The notes under the pieces are model-generated. The model was not told the origin of the DNA, did not search any database, and saw only the letters and a list, made by a program, of their open reading frames with translations. From NCBI GenBank assembly GCA_045537455.1, contig JAZSPM010000016.1, forward strand, positions 1 to 13,522: a DNA stretch of 13,522 nucleotides. The letters are read 5' to 3'. The position numbers and the translations under genes are program-made. Below, in pieces: positions 1 to 6,928 of this stretch; within the stretch, counting starts at the first letter, position 1, and each line of letters starts with the position of its first letter. The stretch is from Ornithomonoglobus_A sp045537455. Lineage in GTDB: Bacteria > Bacillota > Clostridia > UBA1381.

Positions 1-267
1 TAAACGTAATTTTCAAAGCTTTTGGATAACTTGCTTCTCAATGGCTGTTTGCTCTGTGCGAGAAATCGAGAAAGCATTTCATATGTATATGACAATCTGT
101 TTTTTGGCACGTAAGGTGTGCCCCAGATTGGAATATAGATATGAATTGCTTTCGAGATTTTATCTATACTAAGAGCAGGGGATTTAAGGCAAATAACGCT
201 TCAGCGTTGTAGCATAGCAAACTGTAAGTTTGCGTAGCGTTGCAAAGACGGCGAATGAGTCCCCTTA
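1..267 (+). repeat. Modular hairpin element, copy 1 (truncated by window edge)
   Basis: This copy reads A-B-C left to right. Bases 1-36 are only the 3' arm of hairpin A; the rest of A lies outside the window. A linker (about 37-62) leads to hairpin B at 63-160, with 37-nt arms 63-99 and 124-160. I count 31 of 37 positions as Watson-Crick pairs, with tandem G-A mismatches near base and tip. The tip is GGCACGTAAGGTGTGCC (106-122). Module C follows: a G run (178-181), an extra 62-nt insert, then a segment ending AGTCCCCTTA at about 267. The element ends 33 nt before the uxaC start and takes up nearly the whole upstream region. No gene and no convincing promoter was seen in 1-300. Other copies lie at 4850, 6643 and 9221. 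Confidence 0.85.
185..246 (+). other. 62-nt structured insert inside module C of copy 1
   Basis: In copy 4 (sense strand) module C runs GGGGATT, a short G run, then GACGGCGAATGAGTCCCC. In copy 1 the same two flanks are separated by about 62 nt. The extra DNA holds a hairpin AACGC/GCGTT with a TTCA loop (195-208) and a hairpin GCAAACT/AGTTTGC with a GTA loop (217-233). The segment 189-200 can also pair with 236-243, competing with the first hairpin. It could be a nested small element or an ancestral part lost from other copies; one comparison cannot tell which. Confidence 0.55.
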
Positions 268-300
268 TATAAGAATTTATTTAAAGAAAGGAAATATAAA

Positions 301-1692
301 ATGAAAAAATTTATGGATGAAAACTTCATGCTTAACAATGAAACTGCTGTTAAGCTGTACAACAACTTTGCAAAGGATATGCCGATATGTGACTATCACT
401 GTCATCTAAGCCCCAAGGCAATGTACGATGATAAGCAGTTCAAAAGCATAACTGAAATATTCCTCGGTGGCGACCATTACAAATGGAGATATATCCGTTC
501 ATGCGGAGTAGGGGAGGAATATATAACAGGAAGCAAAAACAGCTTTGAAAAATTCCAGGCGTTCTGCTCATGTCTGCAGTATGCAATCGGAAATCCGTTG
601 TATCACTGGACTCACCTTGAGCTTAGCCGTTACTTTAACATAAACGACGTAGTTACTGCCGACAACGCCAAAGAAATCTATGACAAAGCAAACGACTACA
701 TAAAGGAAGTAAACATGACTCCGTCATACCTGATTAACTCATCAAATGTAAAATACATCTGTACAACAGACGACCCTGTTGATACACTTGAATACCATGA
801 TAAAATCAGGGAAAAGGGACACATCAAGGCAAAGGTTCTTCCAACCTTCCGTCCTGACCCTGCACTGGCTATTGAAAAGGAAAGCTTTGTTCCGTATGTA
901 AACCGCTTAAAGGAAGCGGCAAACATGGAAATCAAAACCTACAAGGAGCTTGTTGAAGCTTTATACAAGCGTATCGAATACTTCCACGAAAGAGGCTGCC
1001 GTATAAGCGACCACGCCGTTGAATATGTTCCGTTTCATGACGGCTCAGCAAAGAAGGCATTCAAAAAAGCAATGGCAGGAATTAAGCTTGGTAAAAAGGA
1101 AATTGATGATTTCAAAACCTCACTTATGTGTGATTTAGCTAAGAAATACACCGAAAAAGGCTGGGCAATGCAGATTCACATCGGAGCATTGAGAAACAAT
1201 AACTCACGTATGTTCACAGACCTCGGCCCTGATTCAGGCTTTGATTCAATCGCAGACCACGAAATAGCTTCTAATCTTTCAAAGCTATTAAATGAAATGG
1301 ACAAGGAAATTTCTTTGCCAAAGACAATCCTTTATACTCTTAATCCTAAGGATAACTACGTTTTGGGAACAATGCTCGGTAACTTCCAGTCATCTGAGGT
1401 TAAGAGCAAAATTCAGTTCGGTTCGGGTTGGTGGTTCAATGACCAGCGTGATGGTATGGTAAATCAGATGCGTTCACTTGCAAACTTAGGCTCACTGCCG
1501 AACTTTGTAGGAATGCTTACAGATTCAAGAAGCTTTTTATCCTACACACGTCATGAATATTTCAGACGAATCCTATGTAACCTTATCGGCGGATGGGTTG
1601 AGGACGGCGAATTCCCTGACGATATGAACACACTTGAAACAATAATCAAGGGCATTTGCTTCGATAATGCGGAAAACTATTTTAAATTTTGA
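301..1692 (+). CDS. uxaC: Uronate (glucuronate) isomerase
   Basis: The enzyme (EC 5.3.1.12) interconverts D-glucuronate with D-fructuronate and D-galacturonate with D-tagaturonate, the first cytoplasmic step of hexuronate breakdown. The 463-residue length is normal for the family, an amidohydrolase-superfamily TIM barrel. Visible landmarks are the metal-site motif DYHCHLSP (H33, H35), CTTDDP at 154-159, FRPDP at 183-187, QIHIGALR (H293), GSGWWFND at 374-381, the conserved Asp in GMLTDSRSF (D408) and the YTRHEYFRR helix at 415-423. The ATG at 301 is preceded by an AGAAAGGA ribosome binding site about 9 nt upstream. No other uronate gene (uxaA, uxaB, kdgK, transporter) is visible in the window; the next gene has its own promoter. 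The leader is repeat copy 1. Family assignment is very secure. Only the preferred substrate is open. Confidence 0.97.
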   Translation: MKKFMDENFMLNNETAVKLYNNFAKDMPICDYHCHLSPKAMYDDKQFKSITEIFLGGDHYKWRYIRSCGVGEEYITGSKNSFEKFQAFCSCLQYAIGNPLYHWTHLELSRYFNINDVVTADNAKEIYDKANDYIKEVNMTPSYLINSSNVKYICTTDDPVDTLEYHDKIREKGHIKAKVLPTFRPDPALAIEKESFVPYVNRLKEAANMEIKTYKELVEALYKRIEYFHERGCRISDHAVEYVPFHDGSAKKAFKKAMAGIKLGKKEIDDFKTSLMCDLAKKYTEKGWAMQIHIGALRNNNSRMFTDLGPDSGFDSIADHEIASNLSKLLNEMDKEISLPKTILYTLNPKDNYVLGTMLGNFQSSEVKSKIQFGSGWWFNDQRDGMVNQMRSLANLGSLPNFVGMLTDSRSFLSYTRHEYFRRILCNLIGGWVEDGEFPDDMNTLETIIKGICFDNAENYFKF

Positions 1693-1711
1693 TAAAATTT
1701 TAAAAAAAATG

Positions 1712-1741
1712 TAGACAAACATATACTTTATGTTGTATAAT
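1712..1741 (+). promoter_or_regulatory. Predicted sigma-A promoter of the SLH gene
   Basis: A -35-like TAGACA (1712-1717) and a consensus -10 TATAAT (1736-1741) are separated by 18 nt in the 95-nt gap after uxaC. A small hairpin AAGCA-AAAA-TGCTT (1752-1765) lies in the predicted leader, before the ribosome binding site AGGAAAGGA (about 1769-1777). The promoter suggests the SLH gene is transcribed independently of uxaC. Confidence 0.65.
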
Positions 1742-1787
1742 AAAACTATATAAGCAAAAATGCTTAAAAGGAAAGGAATGAATTATA

Positions 1788-2819
1788 ATGAAAATTTTTA
1801 AAAAGCTTGCAGCACTGACTATTGTCGGAGCAATAGCTGTCGGCGGTGCAGTATCAGCAATGGCTTTTGATGATATGCCATCAGGAGCAATGGGTGTTGC
1901 AATAGAAAACGCAGTTGCAAACGGCTTGCTTACAGGTTATGATGACAACACTGTTAAGCCTAACGACCCAATCACAAGAGCTCAGATGTCAGCAATAATC
2001 GTAAGAGCCTTCGGTGCAACAGAAAAAGCAGTAAGCAGCTTCGGTGACGTAGCAGATAATGCGTGGTATAAGGAATCAGTTGAAAAGGCTGTTTACATGG
2101 GTGCCTTCAAGGGTGACGACAACGGCAATTTTAATCCTGAGAACAACATAACCTTCCAGGAAACATACACAGTTCTTGCAAGAGTTTTCCAGTTTGTTGA
2201 AAGAATAAATTATGAGGGTGTTGCTATACTACCTGCAAAGGATGACTGTCTTGATGCATTTGCAGACAAGGATCAGATTGCATCATGGGCGGTTGATTAT
2301 GCAAAGGCTGTTGTTGACATCGGCGGATACACAGGTATCGACGGATTGCTAAAGCCGACCGAATCAATCACAAGAGGCGAATTTGCAATGATTATGGACG
2401 AGCTTGTAAGTCTTTACATAGACAAAGAGGGAACATACACAACAGGATTTGGTACAGGAACAGTTGTTGTTCGTTCAGGCGGCGTTACAATCGACGGTCT
2501 TAAAACAGACAGAAACCTTATCCTGAGCTACGGCATAGATAAGGAAACAGTAGTTAAAAATTCAACAGTAAACGGCTGTGTGGTTGTTTACGGCGGAACA
2601 GACAAGACACCTGTTCAGAATAACGGCACATTAAGACCTGATGACAGTCTTATCAGTATCTCACTTCACAGCGATGCAACAATATACGACTGCCGTATAT
2701 TTGCTCCTTATTCAATTATAACTGTTGATTGTTCAAAGTTAAATCCTGAAACAGACAGAATTCCAAATATTAAATCACATCCTACAACATCCATTATCAA
2801 TCTTGGTAATATAGGTTAA
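1788..2819 (+). CDS. Secreted S-layer homology (SLH) domain protein
   Basis: This 343-residue protein has a typical signal peptide: KKLAAL, a hydrophobic core, and a likely signal peptidase cut after AMA near residue 26. Three SLH-type repeats follow (about 27-75, 84-130 and 148-210). Signatures are GLLTGYDDNTVKPNDPITRA, then AFKGDDNGNFNPENNITFQE, then the degenerate TESITRGEFAMIMDEL. SLH triplets typically bind pyruvylated secondary wall polymers, so the protein is expected at the cell surface. Residues 215-343 are rich in Val, Gly and Thr (GTGTVVVRSGGVTIDGL, TVNGCVVVYGG), suggesting beta structure such as a beta helix. I do not recognise that region. There is no catalytic motif I can name. 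The ATG at 1788 follows a good ribosome binding site. It converges on gyrB. Function beyond wall anchoring is unknown. Confidence 0.9.
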   Translation: MKIFKKLAALTIVGAIAVGGAVSAMAFDDMPSGAMGVAIENAVANGLLTGYDDNTVKPNDPITRAQMSAIIVRAFGATEKAVSSFGDVADNAWYKESVEKAVYMGAFKGDDNGNFNPENNITFQETYTVLARVFQFVERINYEGVAILPAKDDCLDAFADKDQIASWAVDYAKAVVDIGGYTGIDGLLKPTESITRGEFAMIMDELVSLYIDKEGTYTTGFGTGTVVVRSGGVTIDGLKTDRNLILSYGIDKETVVKNSTVNGCVVVYGGTDKTPVQNNGTLRPDDSLISISLHSDATIYDCRIFAPYSIITVDCSKLNPETDRIPNIKSHPTTSIINLGNIG

Positions 2820-2852
2820 AAAAATCAAGGGCGGAAATTCCGCCCTTTTTTT
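2818..2852. terminator. Bidirectional rho-independent terminator
   Basis: The GC-rich hairpin AAGGGCGG/CCGCCCTT (2827-2834 with 2840-2847, loop AAATT) is followed on the + strand by a T run (2846-2852). On the - strand it is followed by TGA plus a seven-T run (complement of 2818-2824). It starts at the SLH stop codon and lies 7 nt past the gyrB stop, so it can serve both converging genes. Confidence 0.92.
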
Positions 2853-2858
2853 GATTTC

Positions 2859-4790
2859 TTATATATCTAAATTTGACACATATTTTGCGTTTTGTTCAAT
2901 AAACTCACGTCTTGGTTCAACCTTGTCACCCATAAGAACTGTAAAGATTTCGTCTGCCATCTGTGCGTCTGCAAGCTCAACTCTTAGCATCGTACGTCTT
3001 TCAGGGTCCATTGTTGTTTCTTTAAGCTCCGCAGGGTCCATCTCTCCAAGACCTTTATATCTCTGAACCTTTGCTCCTGCTCCAAGCTCCGCAATATAAC
3101 GGTCACGCTCGTTTTCGTCATACGCATAACGCTCAACAAGGTTCTTGTTCTTGCCCTTGAACACCTTAAACAGCGGCGGCTGAGCAATGTAAACATGACC
3201 TGCATCAATAAGCGGACGCATATGTCTGAAGAAAAACGTCAGAAGAAGCGTTCTGATATGCTGACCGTCGACGTCGGCATCCGCCATGATGATAACCTTG
3301 CCGTATTTGAGGTTATCAATATTAAATTCATCACCGATACCTGTTCCAAGTGCCTGAATGACAGGGAGTAGCTTTTCGTTTGAATAAACCTTGTCAATTC
3401 TTGATTTTTCAACGTTAAGCATCTTACCCCAAAGCGGAAGAATCGCCTGATAACGGCGGTTACGTCCCTGCTTTGCTGAACCTCCCGCACTATCTCCCTC
3501 GACGATAAACAGCTCTGCGTAATCTGCACCTTCGTCCTGACATCTTGCAAGCTTACCAAGAAGCGACGAGTTTGATGCAGCTCCACTCTTTCTTGCGGAT
3601 TCTCTTGCTCTCTTTGCGGCTTCTCTTGCACGTGAAGCCGTAAGTGTTTTTTCTATAATAGTCTTTGCGGTTCTTGGGTTTTCCTCAAGGAATGCCGCAA
3701 ATTTGTCATTCAATGCATTTTCAACAAGCGTTCTTGCCTCACTGTTACCAAGCTTGGCCTTTGTCTGTCCCTCAAACTGAGCCTCTGTAACCTTAACGCT
3801 GATAATCGCAGTAAGACCTTCACGAGTGTCCTCACCCGAAAGGTTCGGGTCTTTTTCTTTGAGCAGCTTGTTACGTCTTGCATAATCGTTAATAACTCTT
3901 GTTAAGCCTGACTTAAAGCCTGTTTCGTGAGTACCACCGTCGTTTGTATTAATATTGTTCGCAAACGACAGCAAGCTCTCAGCGTATGATGTCGTGTACT
4001 GCATAGCAACCTCAACCATCATACCCTCACGCTCAGCCTCAAAGTAAACGATTTCATCATGAATCGGGTCTTTACTTCTGTTCAGGTATTTTACGAATTC
4101 CTTTATACCGCCCTCTGCATGAAGCGTCACAGGCTCATGCTCATCACTGCGGTGGTCGGTGAAAATAATCTTTACACCCTTATTCAAAAACGCCTGTTCA
4201 CGAAGTCTCTTATGAAGTGTATCATAATCAAATTCAAGCACCTCAAAGATTTCAGGGTCAGGCTTGAATGAAATTTTTGTACCTGTCTTTTCCGTATCGC
4301 CGATAATTTTCAGCTGACAGGTCGGAGTACCTCTTTCATAGCGCTGATAATAAACGTGCTCTCCGTTTGAAACCTCAACCTCCAGATGCTCTGACAACGC
4401 ATTAACAACCGACGAACCAACACCGTGCAGACCGCCCGATACCTTGTATCCGCCGCCGCCGAACTTACCTCCGGCGTGTAGGATTGTAAGAACAACCTCA
4501 ACTGTCGGAATACCCTGCTGTGGGTGAATACCTACAGGGATACCACGACCGTTATCGGTTACGGTTACGGAATTATCGGGATTAATATCCACAAGAATTT
4601 CCGTACAGTAGCCCGCAAGAGCCTCGTCGATGGAGTTATCCACAATTTCATATACAAGATGATGAAGTCCCGGTGCGGCTGTTGAACCGATGTACATTCC
4701 CGGACGCTTTCTTACGGCGTCAAGACCTTCCAAAACCTGTATTTGGTTTTCGTCATAAGTGGTTTCAATTTTCTGTTCCATTTCACTCAT
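2859..4790 (-). CDS. gyrB: DNA gyrase subunit B
   Basis: GyrB is the ATPase and TOPRIM subunit of gyrase, which introduces negative supercoils with GyrA. The 643 residues are full length for the short (non-insert) GyrB type. In order: GHKL ATPase motifs EIVDNSIDEAL (48-58), DNGRGIP (79-85) and GGLHGVGSSVVNALS (119-133); QTKAKLGNSEAR (342-353); TOPRIM EGDSAGGSAKQGR (431-443) and DADVDGQHIRTLLLTFFFR (504-522); QRYKGLGEMDPAEL (576-589); C-terminal EPRREFIEQNAKYVSNLDI, typical of GyrB rather than ParE. Residue 454 is Trp (PLWGK) where B. subtilis has Arg; I believe this is a lineage trait. The start is ATG at 4790 with AAGGAAGG about 10 nt upstream. The leader 4791-4849 has no clear promoter. Upstream are repeat copy 2 and remB. 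gyrA does not follow; the gene ends at the convergent terminator. Confidence 0.98.
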   Translation of the reverse strand: MSEMEQKIETTYDENQIQVLEGLDAVRKRPGMYIGSTAAPGLHHLVYEIVDNSIDEALAGYCTEILVDINPDNSVTVTDNGRGIPVGIHPQQGIPTVEVVLTILHAGGKFGGGGYKVSGGLHGVGSSVVNALSEHLEVEVSNGEHVYYQRYERGTPTCQLKIIGDTEKTGTKISFKPDPEIFEVLEFDYDTLHKRLREQAFLNKGVKIIFTDHRSDEHEPVTLHAEGGIKEFVKYLNRSKDPIHDEIVYFEAEREGMMVEVAMQYTTSYAESLLSFANNINTNDGGTHETGFKSGLTRVINDYARRNKLLKEKDPNLSGEDTREGLTAIISVKVTEAQFEGQTKAKLGNSEARTLVENALNDKFAAFLEENPRTAKTIIEKTLTASRAREAAKRARESARKSGAASNSSLLGKLARCQDEGADYAELFIVEGDSAGGSAKQGRNRRYQAILPLWGKMLNVEKSRIDKVYSNEKLLPVIQALGTGIGDEFNIDNLKYGKVIIMADADVDGQHIRTLLLTFFFRHMRPLIDAGHVYIAQPPLFKVFKGKNKNLVERYAYDENERDRYIAELGAGAKVQRYKGLGEMDPAELKETTMDPERRTMLRVELADAQMADEIFTVLMGDKVEPRREFIEQNAKYVSNLDI

Positions 4791-4849
4791 TTTTAAAATT
4801 CCTTCCTTATATTTAATTCGTAATAGGTAATTATTTTAAATGTCTATAT

Positions 4850-5057
4850 GCAAGTCCCTCGAAAGCATTTCAAATTACTCAAAAATTTCGATATTACGTT
4901 GCATACAAAATTTTTGAAATGTAATTTTCAAAGCTTTCGGATGACTTGCTCTGTGCGAGAAGATAGAAAGCGTGTCATATTCATATGACAATCTGTCTTT
5001 TTGGCACGTAAGGTGTGCCAAAGATTGGCATATAATATGATATGCTTTATATCTTTT
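4850..5057 (+). repeat. Modular hairpin element, copy 2 (A-B, no module C)
   Basis: Hairpin A is complete (4850-4949; arms from GCAAGTCCCTCGAAAGC to GCTTTCGGATGACTTGC, loop CGATATTACGTTGCATAC). A very short linker leads to hairpin B (4960-5056) with the tip GGCACGTAAGGTGTGCC at 5003-5019. B has the GATAG/CTATC base type, here with one C-to-A change in its right arm. There is no module C: B stops 3 nt from the remB stop codon. This copy is antiparallel to the operon it sits in (remB to gyrB, minus strand), unlike copies 3 and 4. It fills most of the 269-nt remB-gyrB gap. Confidence 0.88.
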
Positions 5058-5059
5058 AC

Positions 5060-5320
5060 TTACTCAAATTTATTTTCTATATTTCTTCTGTTAAGTACCT
5101 GCGTTGACATTGAAGATATAAACACTGTCGTTTTTCCTCTGCCGTTTGTTACGATAAAGGATTTTGGCATATCCTCTGTTGCGTAAACCACCTCGCCGTT
5201 ATCCTGTGCGGCGTGCAAAAAGCCCTTGCCCAGGCGTGACACTGTGGTGTTATCTATATCAAATATTCCTATGATGTCGCACGTTCGGATAACAACATCA
5301 TTTCCTATGTGAAGATACAT
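5060..5320 (-). CDS. remB: Extracellular matrix regulator RemB (DUF370, YaaB)
   Basis: This 86-residue small protein matches the DUF370/RemB (YaaB) family. It begins MYLHIGNDVVIRTCDIIGIFD and contains the PKSFIVTNGRGKTTVFISSMS segment seen in this family. In B. subtilis RemB, with RemA, affects biofilm matrix gene expression; its molecular role is less settled than RemA's DNA binding. The position between recF and gyrB is the standard Firmicute location and supports the call as much as the sequence does. The ATG lies 2 nt after the recF stop, with the ribosome binding site AAGGAGAAG inside the recF 3' end, so translation is probably coupled. The stop codon sits 3 nt from the end of repeat copy 2. 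Confidence 0.88.
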   Translation of the reverse strand: MYLHIGNDVVIRTCDIIGIFDIDNTTVSRLGKGFLHAAQDNGEVVYATEDMPKSFIVTNGRGKTTVFISSMSTQVLNRRNIENKFE

Positions 5321-5322
5321 TT

Positions 5323-6408
5323 TTACTTCTCCTTTATAATTCCATTCTCCACATAAAACAGCTTTGTTCCTTCTGTGCTTTGGAGAATATCCGTATCGGT
5401 CGATGTGATAAGCACCTGCTTGTCCTTTATCTTTTCTGCAAGATACAGCCTGCGTGATTTGTCAAGCTCGCTCATGATGTCATCAAGCAGAAGCACGGGG
5501 TACTCGTCCTTAATATGGTGCATATAATCAGAAAGAGCAATCTTGAGCGTAAGTGCCGCTGTTCTTTGCTGTCCCTGAGATGCATATAATTTTGCATCCG
5601 AGCCGTTTATGTTAATACGTATATCGTCACGCTGTATTCCGTAAAGTGCCGTTTGCATATCAATCTCACGTTTTTTGTTCTGTTCAAGAGCTTTGTAATA
5701 ATCCTCGCTTGTGATGCTTTCAAGCTTGATACCCGGCATAAAGATAAGCTCCAGCTTTTCTCCTGAAATCTCCGACTGAATATTTTCCGCAAAGCCTTTA
5801 AGTAAATCAAGAAACTCAAGTCTCTGACGCATTATTTTTGCACCCTCAACGCTTAGCTGTTCATTCCATACATCAAGCATTACGTCCGATTGTTTGGTAT
5901 ATTTCATGGATTTTAGCAAACTGTTTTTCTGTACAAGCGATTTACTGTAATCAATAAGGCTTACCAAATAGCTTGGAAACAGCTGACTGATTGCCAAATC
6001 CACAAATTTTCTTCTTACCGACGGTGAGCCTTTAACTAAGTTCAAATCCTCAGGCGAGAACATTACGGTATTTAGATAATTCATCAGCATCGACAGCTTT
6101 TTTATCGGCACATTGTTTATTGAAATTGACTTTTTGCCGTTTTTGGCAAAGGTCATGACCGATTTATATTCACGCTCCGAGGTCTCAAATTCAACTGCGG
6201 CACGGAACATATCGCTCCCGAAGCGTATAAGCTCCTTATCGGACTTGGCTCTGTGGCTTTTGCCCTGCGAGAACATATACACCGCCTCTAAGATATTTGT
6301 TTTACCCTGTGCGTTTTTACCGTATATTAAGTTGGTTTTTGGAGAAAGCTCAACGCTTTGCTCACAATAATTGCGGAAATCCTTTAAGGATAGCCTTGTA
6401 ACGTGCAT
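5323..6408 (-). CDS. recF: DNA replication and repair protein RecF
   Basis: RecF is an SMC-like ATPase that acts with RecO and RecR to load RecA at single-strand gaps. The 361 residues match the family length. Walker A is GKNAQGKT (30-37), the ABC signature is ASQGQQRTAALTLKIAL (276-292) and Walker B with D-loop is VLLLDDIMSELD (305-316). The N-terminus MHVTRLSLKDFRNY is typical. The ATG immediately follows the TAA of the S4 gene (0 nt), and the remB ATG is 2 nt after the recF stop, so yaaA-recF-remB form one tight operon. In most Firmicutes dnaA-dnaN precede this cluster; they are not here. Confidence 0.97.
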   Translation of the reverse strand: MHVTRLSLKDFRNYCEQSVELSPKTNLIYGKNAQGKTNILEAVYMFSQGKSHRAKSDKELIRFGSDMFRAAVEFETSEREYKSVMTFAKNGKKSISINNVPIKKLSMLMNYLNTVMFSPEDLNLVKGSPSVRRKFVDLAISQLFPSYLVSLIDYSKSLVQKNSLLKSMKYTKQSDVMLDVWNEQLSVEGAKIMRQRLEFLDLLKGFAENIQSEISGEKLELIFMPGIKLESITSEDYYKALEQNKKREIDMQTALYGIQRDDIRININGSDAKLYASQGQQRTAALTLKIALSDYMHHIKDEYPVLLLDDIMSELDKSRRLYLAEKIKDKQVLITSTDTDILQSTEGTKLFYVENGIIKEK

Positions 6409-6624
6409 TTATTCCACCCTTATTTCTATTGTTTCGTCCTCAAACTCAACCGTAACAACGTCGCCTGAGCGGATTTTTTTACCTCTCATAGTGCATATTT
6501 CGCCATTGACGCTGACAATTTCATCTAAAATCATTTCCTTGGCAATACCGCCTGTCGGTGCCGCCGTAGAAAATTTCAGAAGCTGGTCAAGCTTGATAAA
6601 TTCAGTATCTATTTTTATGTTCAT
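6409..6624 (-). CDS. yaaA: S4-domain RNA-binding protein YaaA (RlbA-like)
   Basis: This is a 71-residue protein made almost entirely of one S4 fold: IKLDQLLKFSTAAPTGGIAK, then LDEIVSVNGEICTMRGKKIRSGDVVTVE. It corresponds to the YaaA protein found between dnaN and recF in Firmicutes. S4 domains bind structured RNA, and a ribosome-assembly link has been suggested for the family. The frame is open upstream to 6708, but that stretch is the repeat element. ATG 6624 has an excellent AAAGGAGA ribosome binding site 6-7 nt upstream and the expected protein length. Its stop codon abuts the recF start. The leader is repeat copy 3, whose module C ends 18 nt before the ATG. Confidence 0.92.
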   Translation of the reverse strand: MNIKIDTEFIKLDQLLKFSTAAPTGGIAKEMILDEIVSVNGEICTMRGKKIRSGDVVTVEFEDETIEIRVE

Positions 6625-6642
6625 GGTTTTCTCCTTTTTTAT

Positions 6643-6916
6643 GTTAGGGGATTGCATCCCATATAACCCCTGCTTTTTAATGTAGGTAAAATCTCGAAAG
6701 CAATTCATATCTATATTCCAATCTGGGGCACACCTTACGTGCCAAAAAACAGATTGTAATATACATATGAAATGCTTTCTCGATTTCTCGCACCGTACGA
6801 ACAGCCATCAGAAGCAAGTCATCCGAAAGCGTTTAAAATTATAATCCAAGAAATTTTTGTATGCAACGTAATATCGAAAATTTCTTGTTAATTTTAAATG
6901 CTTTCGAGGGACTTGT
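6643..6916 (-). repeat. Modular hairpin element, copy 3 (A-B-C)
   Basis: Read on the minus strand, hairpin A spans 6916-6814 with the invariant loop CGATATTACGTTGCATAC. The linker (6813-6787) leads to hairpin B, 6786-6688, with the CGAG base type and the invariant tip. Module C is about 6685-6643: CTACATTAAAAAGCAGGGG, then a small hairpin GGGAT-GCA-ATCCC ending CCCCT. The element fills the gap between the rel stop (6929) and the yaaA ribosome binding site almost exactly, in the same sense as both genes. No promoter is evident between rel and yaaA, so transcription may pass through the whole element. Confidence 0.88.
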
Positions 6917-6928
6917 GGTTATTTATTT

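Noticed and set aside
1684..1701. AT-only hairpin over the uxaC stop codon as a terminator
   Set aside because: It has no GC pairs beyond the loop region and is followed by an A run, not a T run, on the + strand.
4636..4644. Perfect DnaA box TTATCCACA
   Set aside because: It is a single site inside the gyrB codons for the conserved IVDNS motif, with no cluster or AT-rich unwinding region, so it does not mark an origin.
4850..5057. Hairpin A or B as a normal terminator for remB
   Set aside because: The stems are long and AT-rich with large conserved loops, lack a terminal T run in the operon direction, and recur as a dispersed family.
6625..6708. In-frame upstream extension of yaaA adding 28 residues
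   Set aside because: The extension translates repeat copy 3, while ATG 6624 has a strong ribosome binding site and gives the usual 71-residue length.
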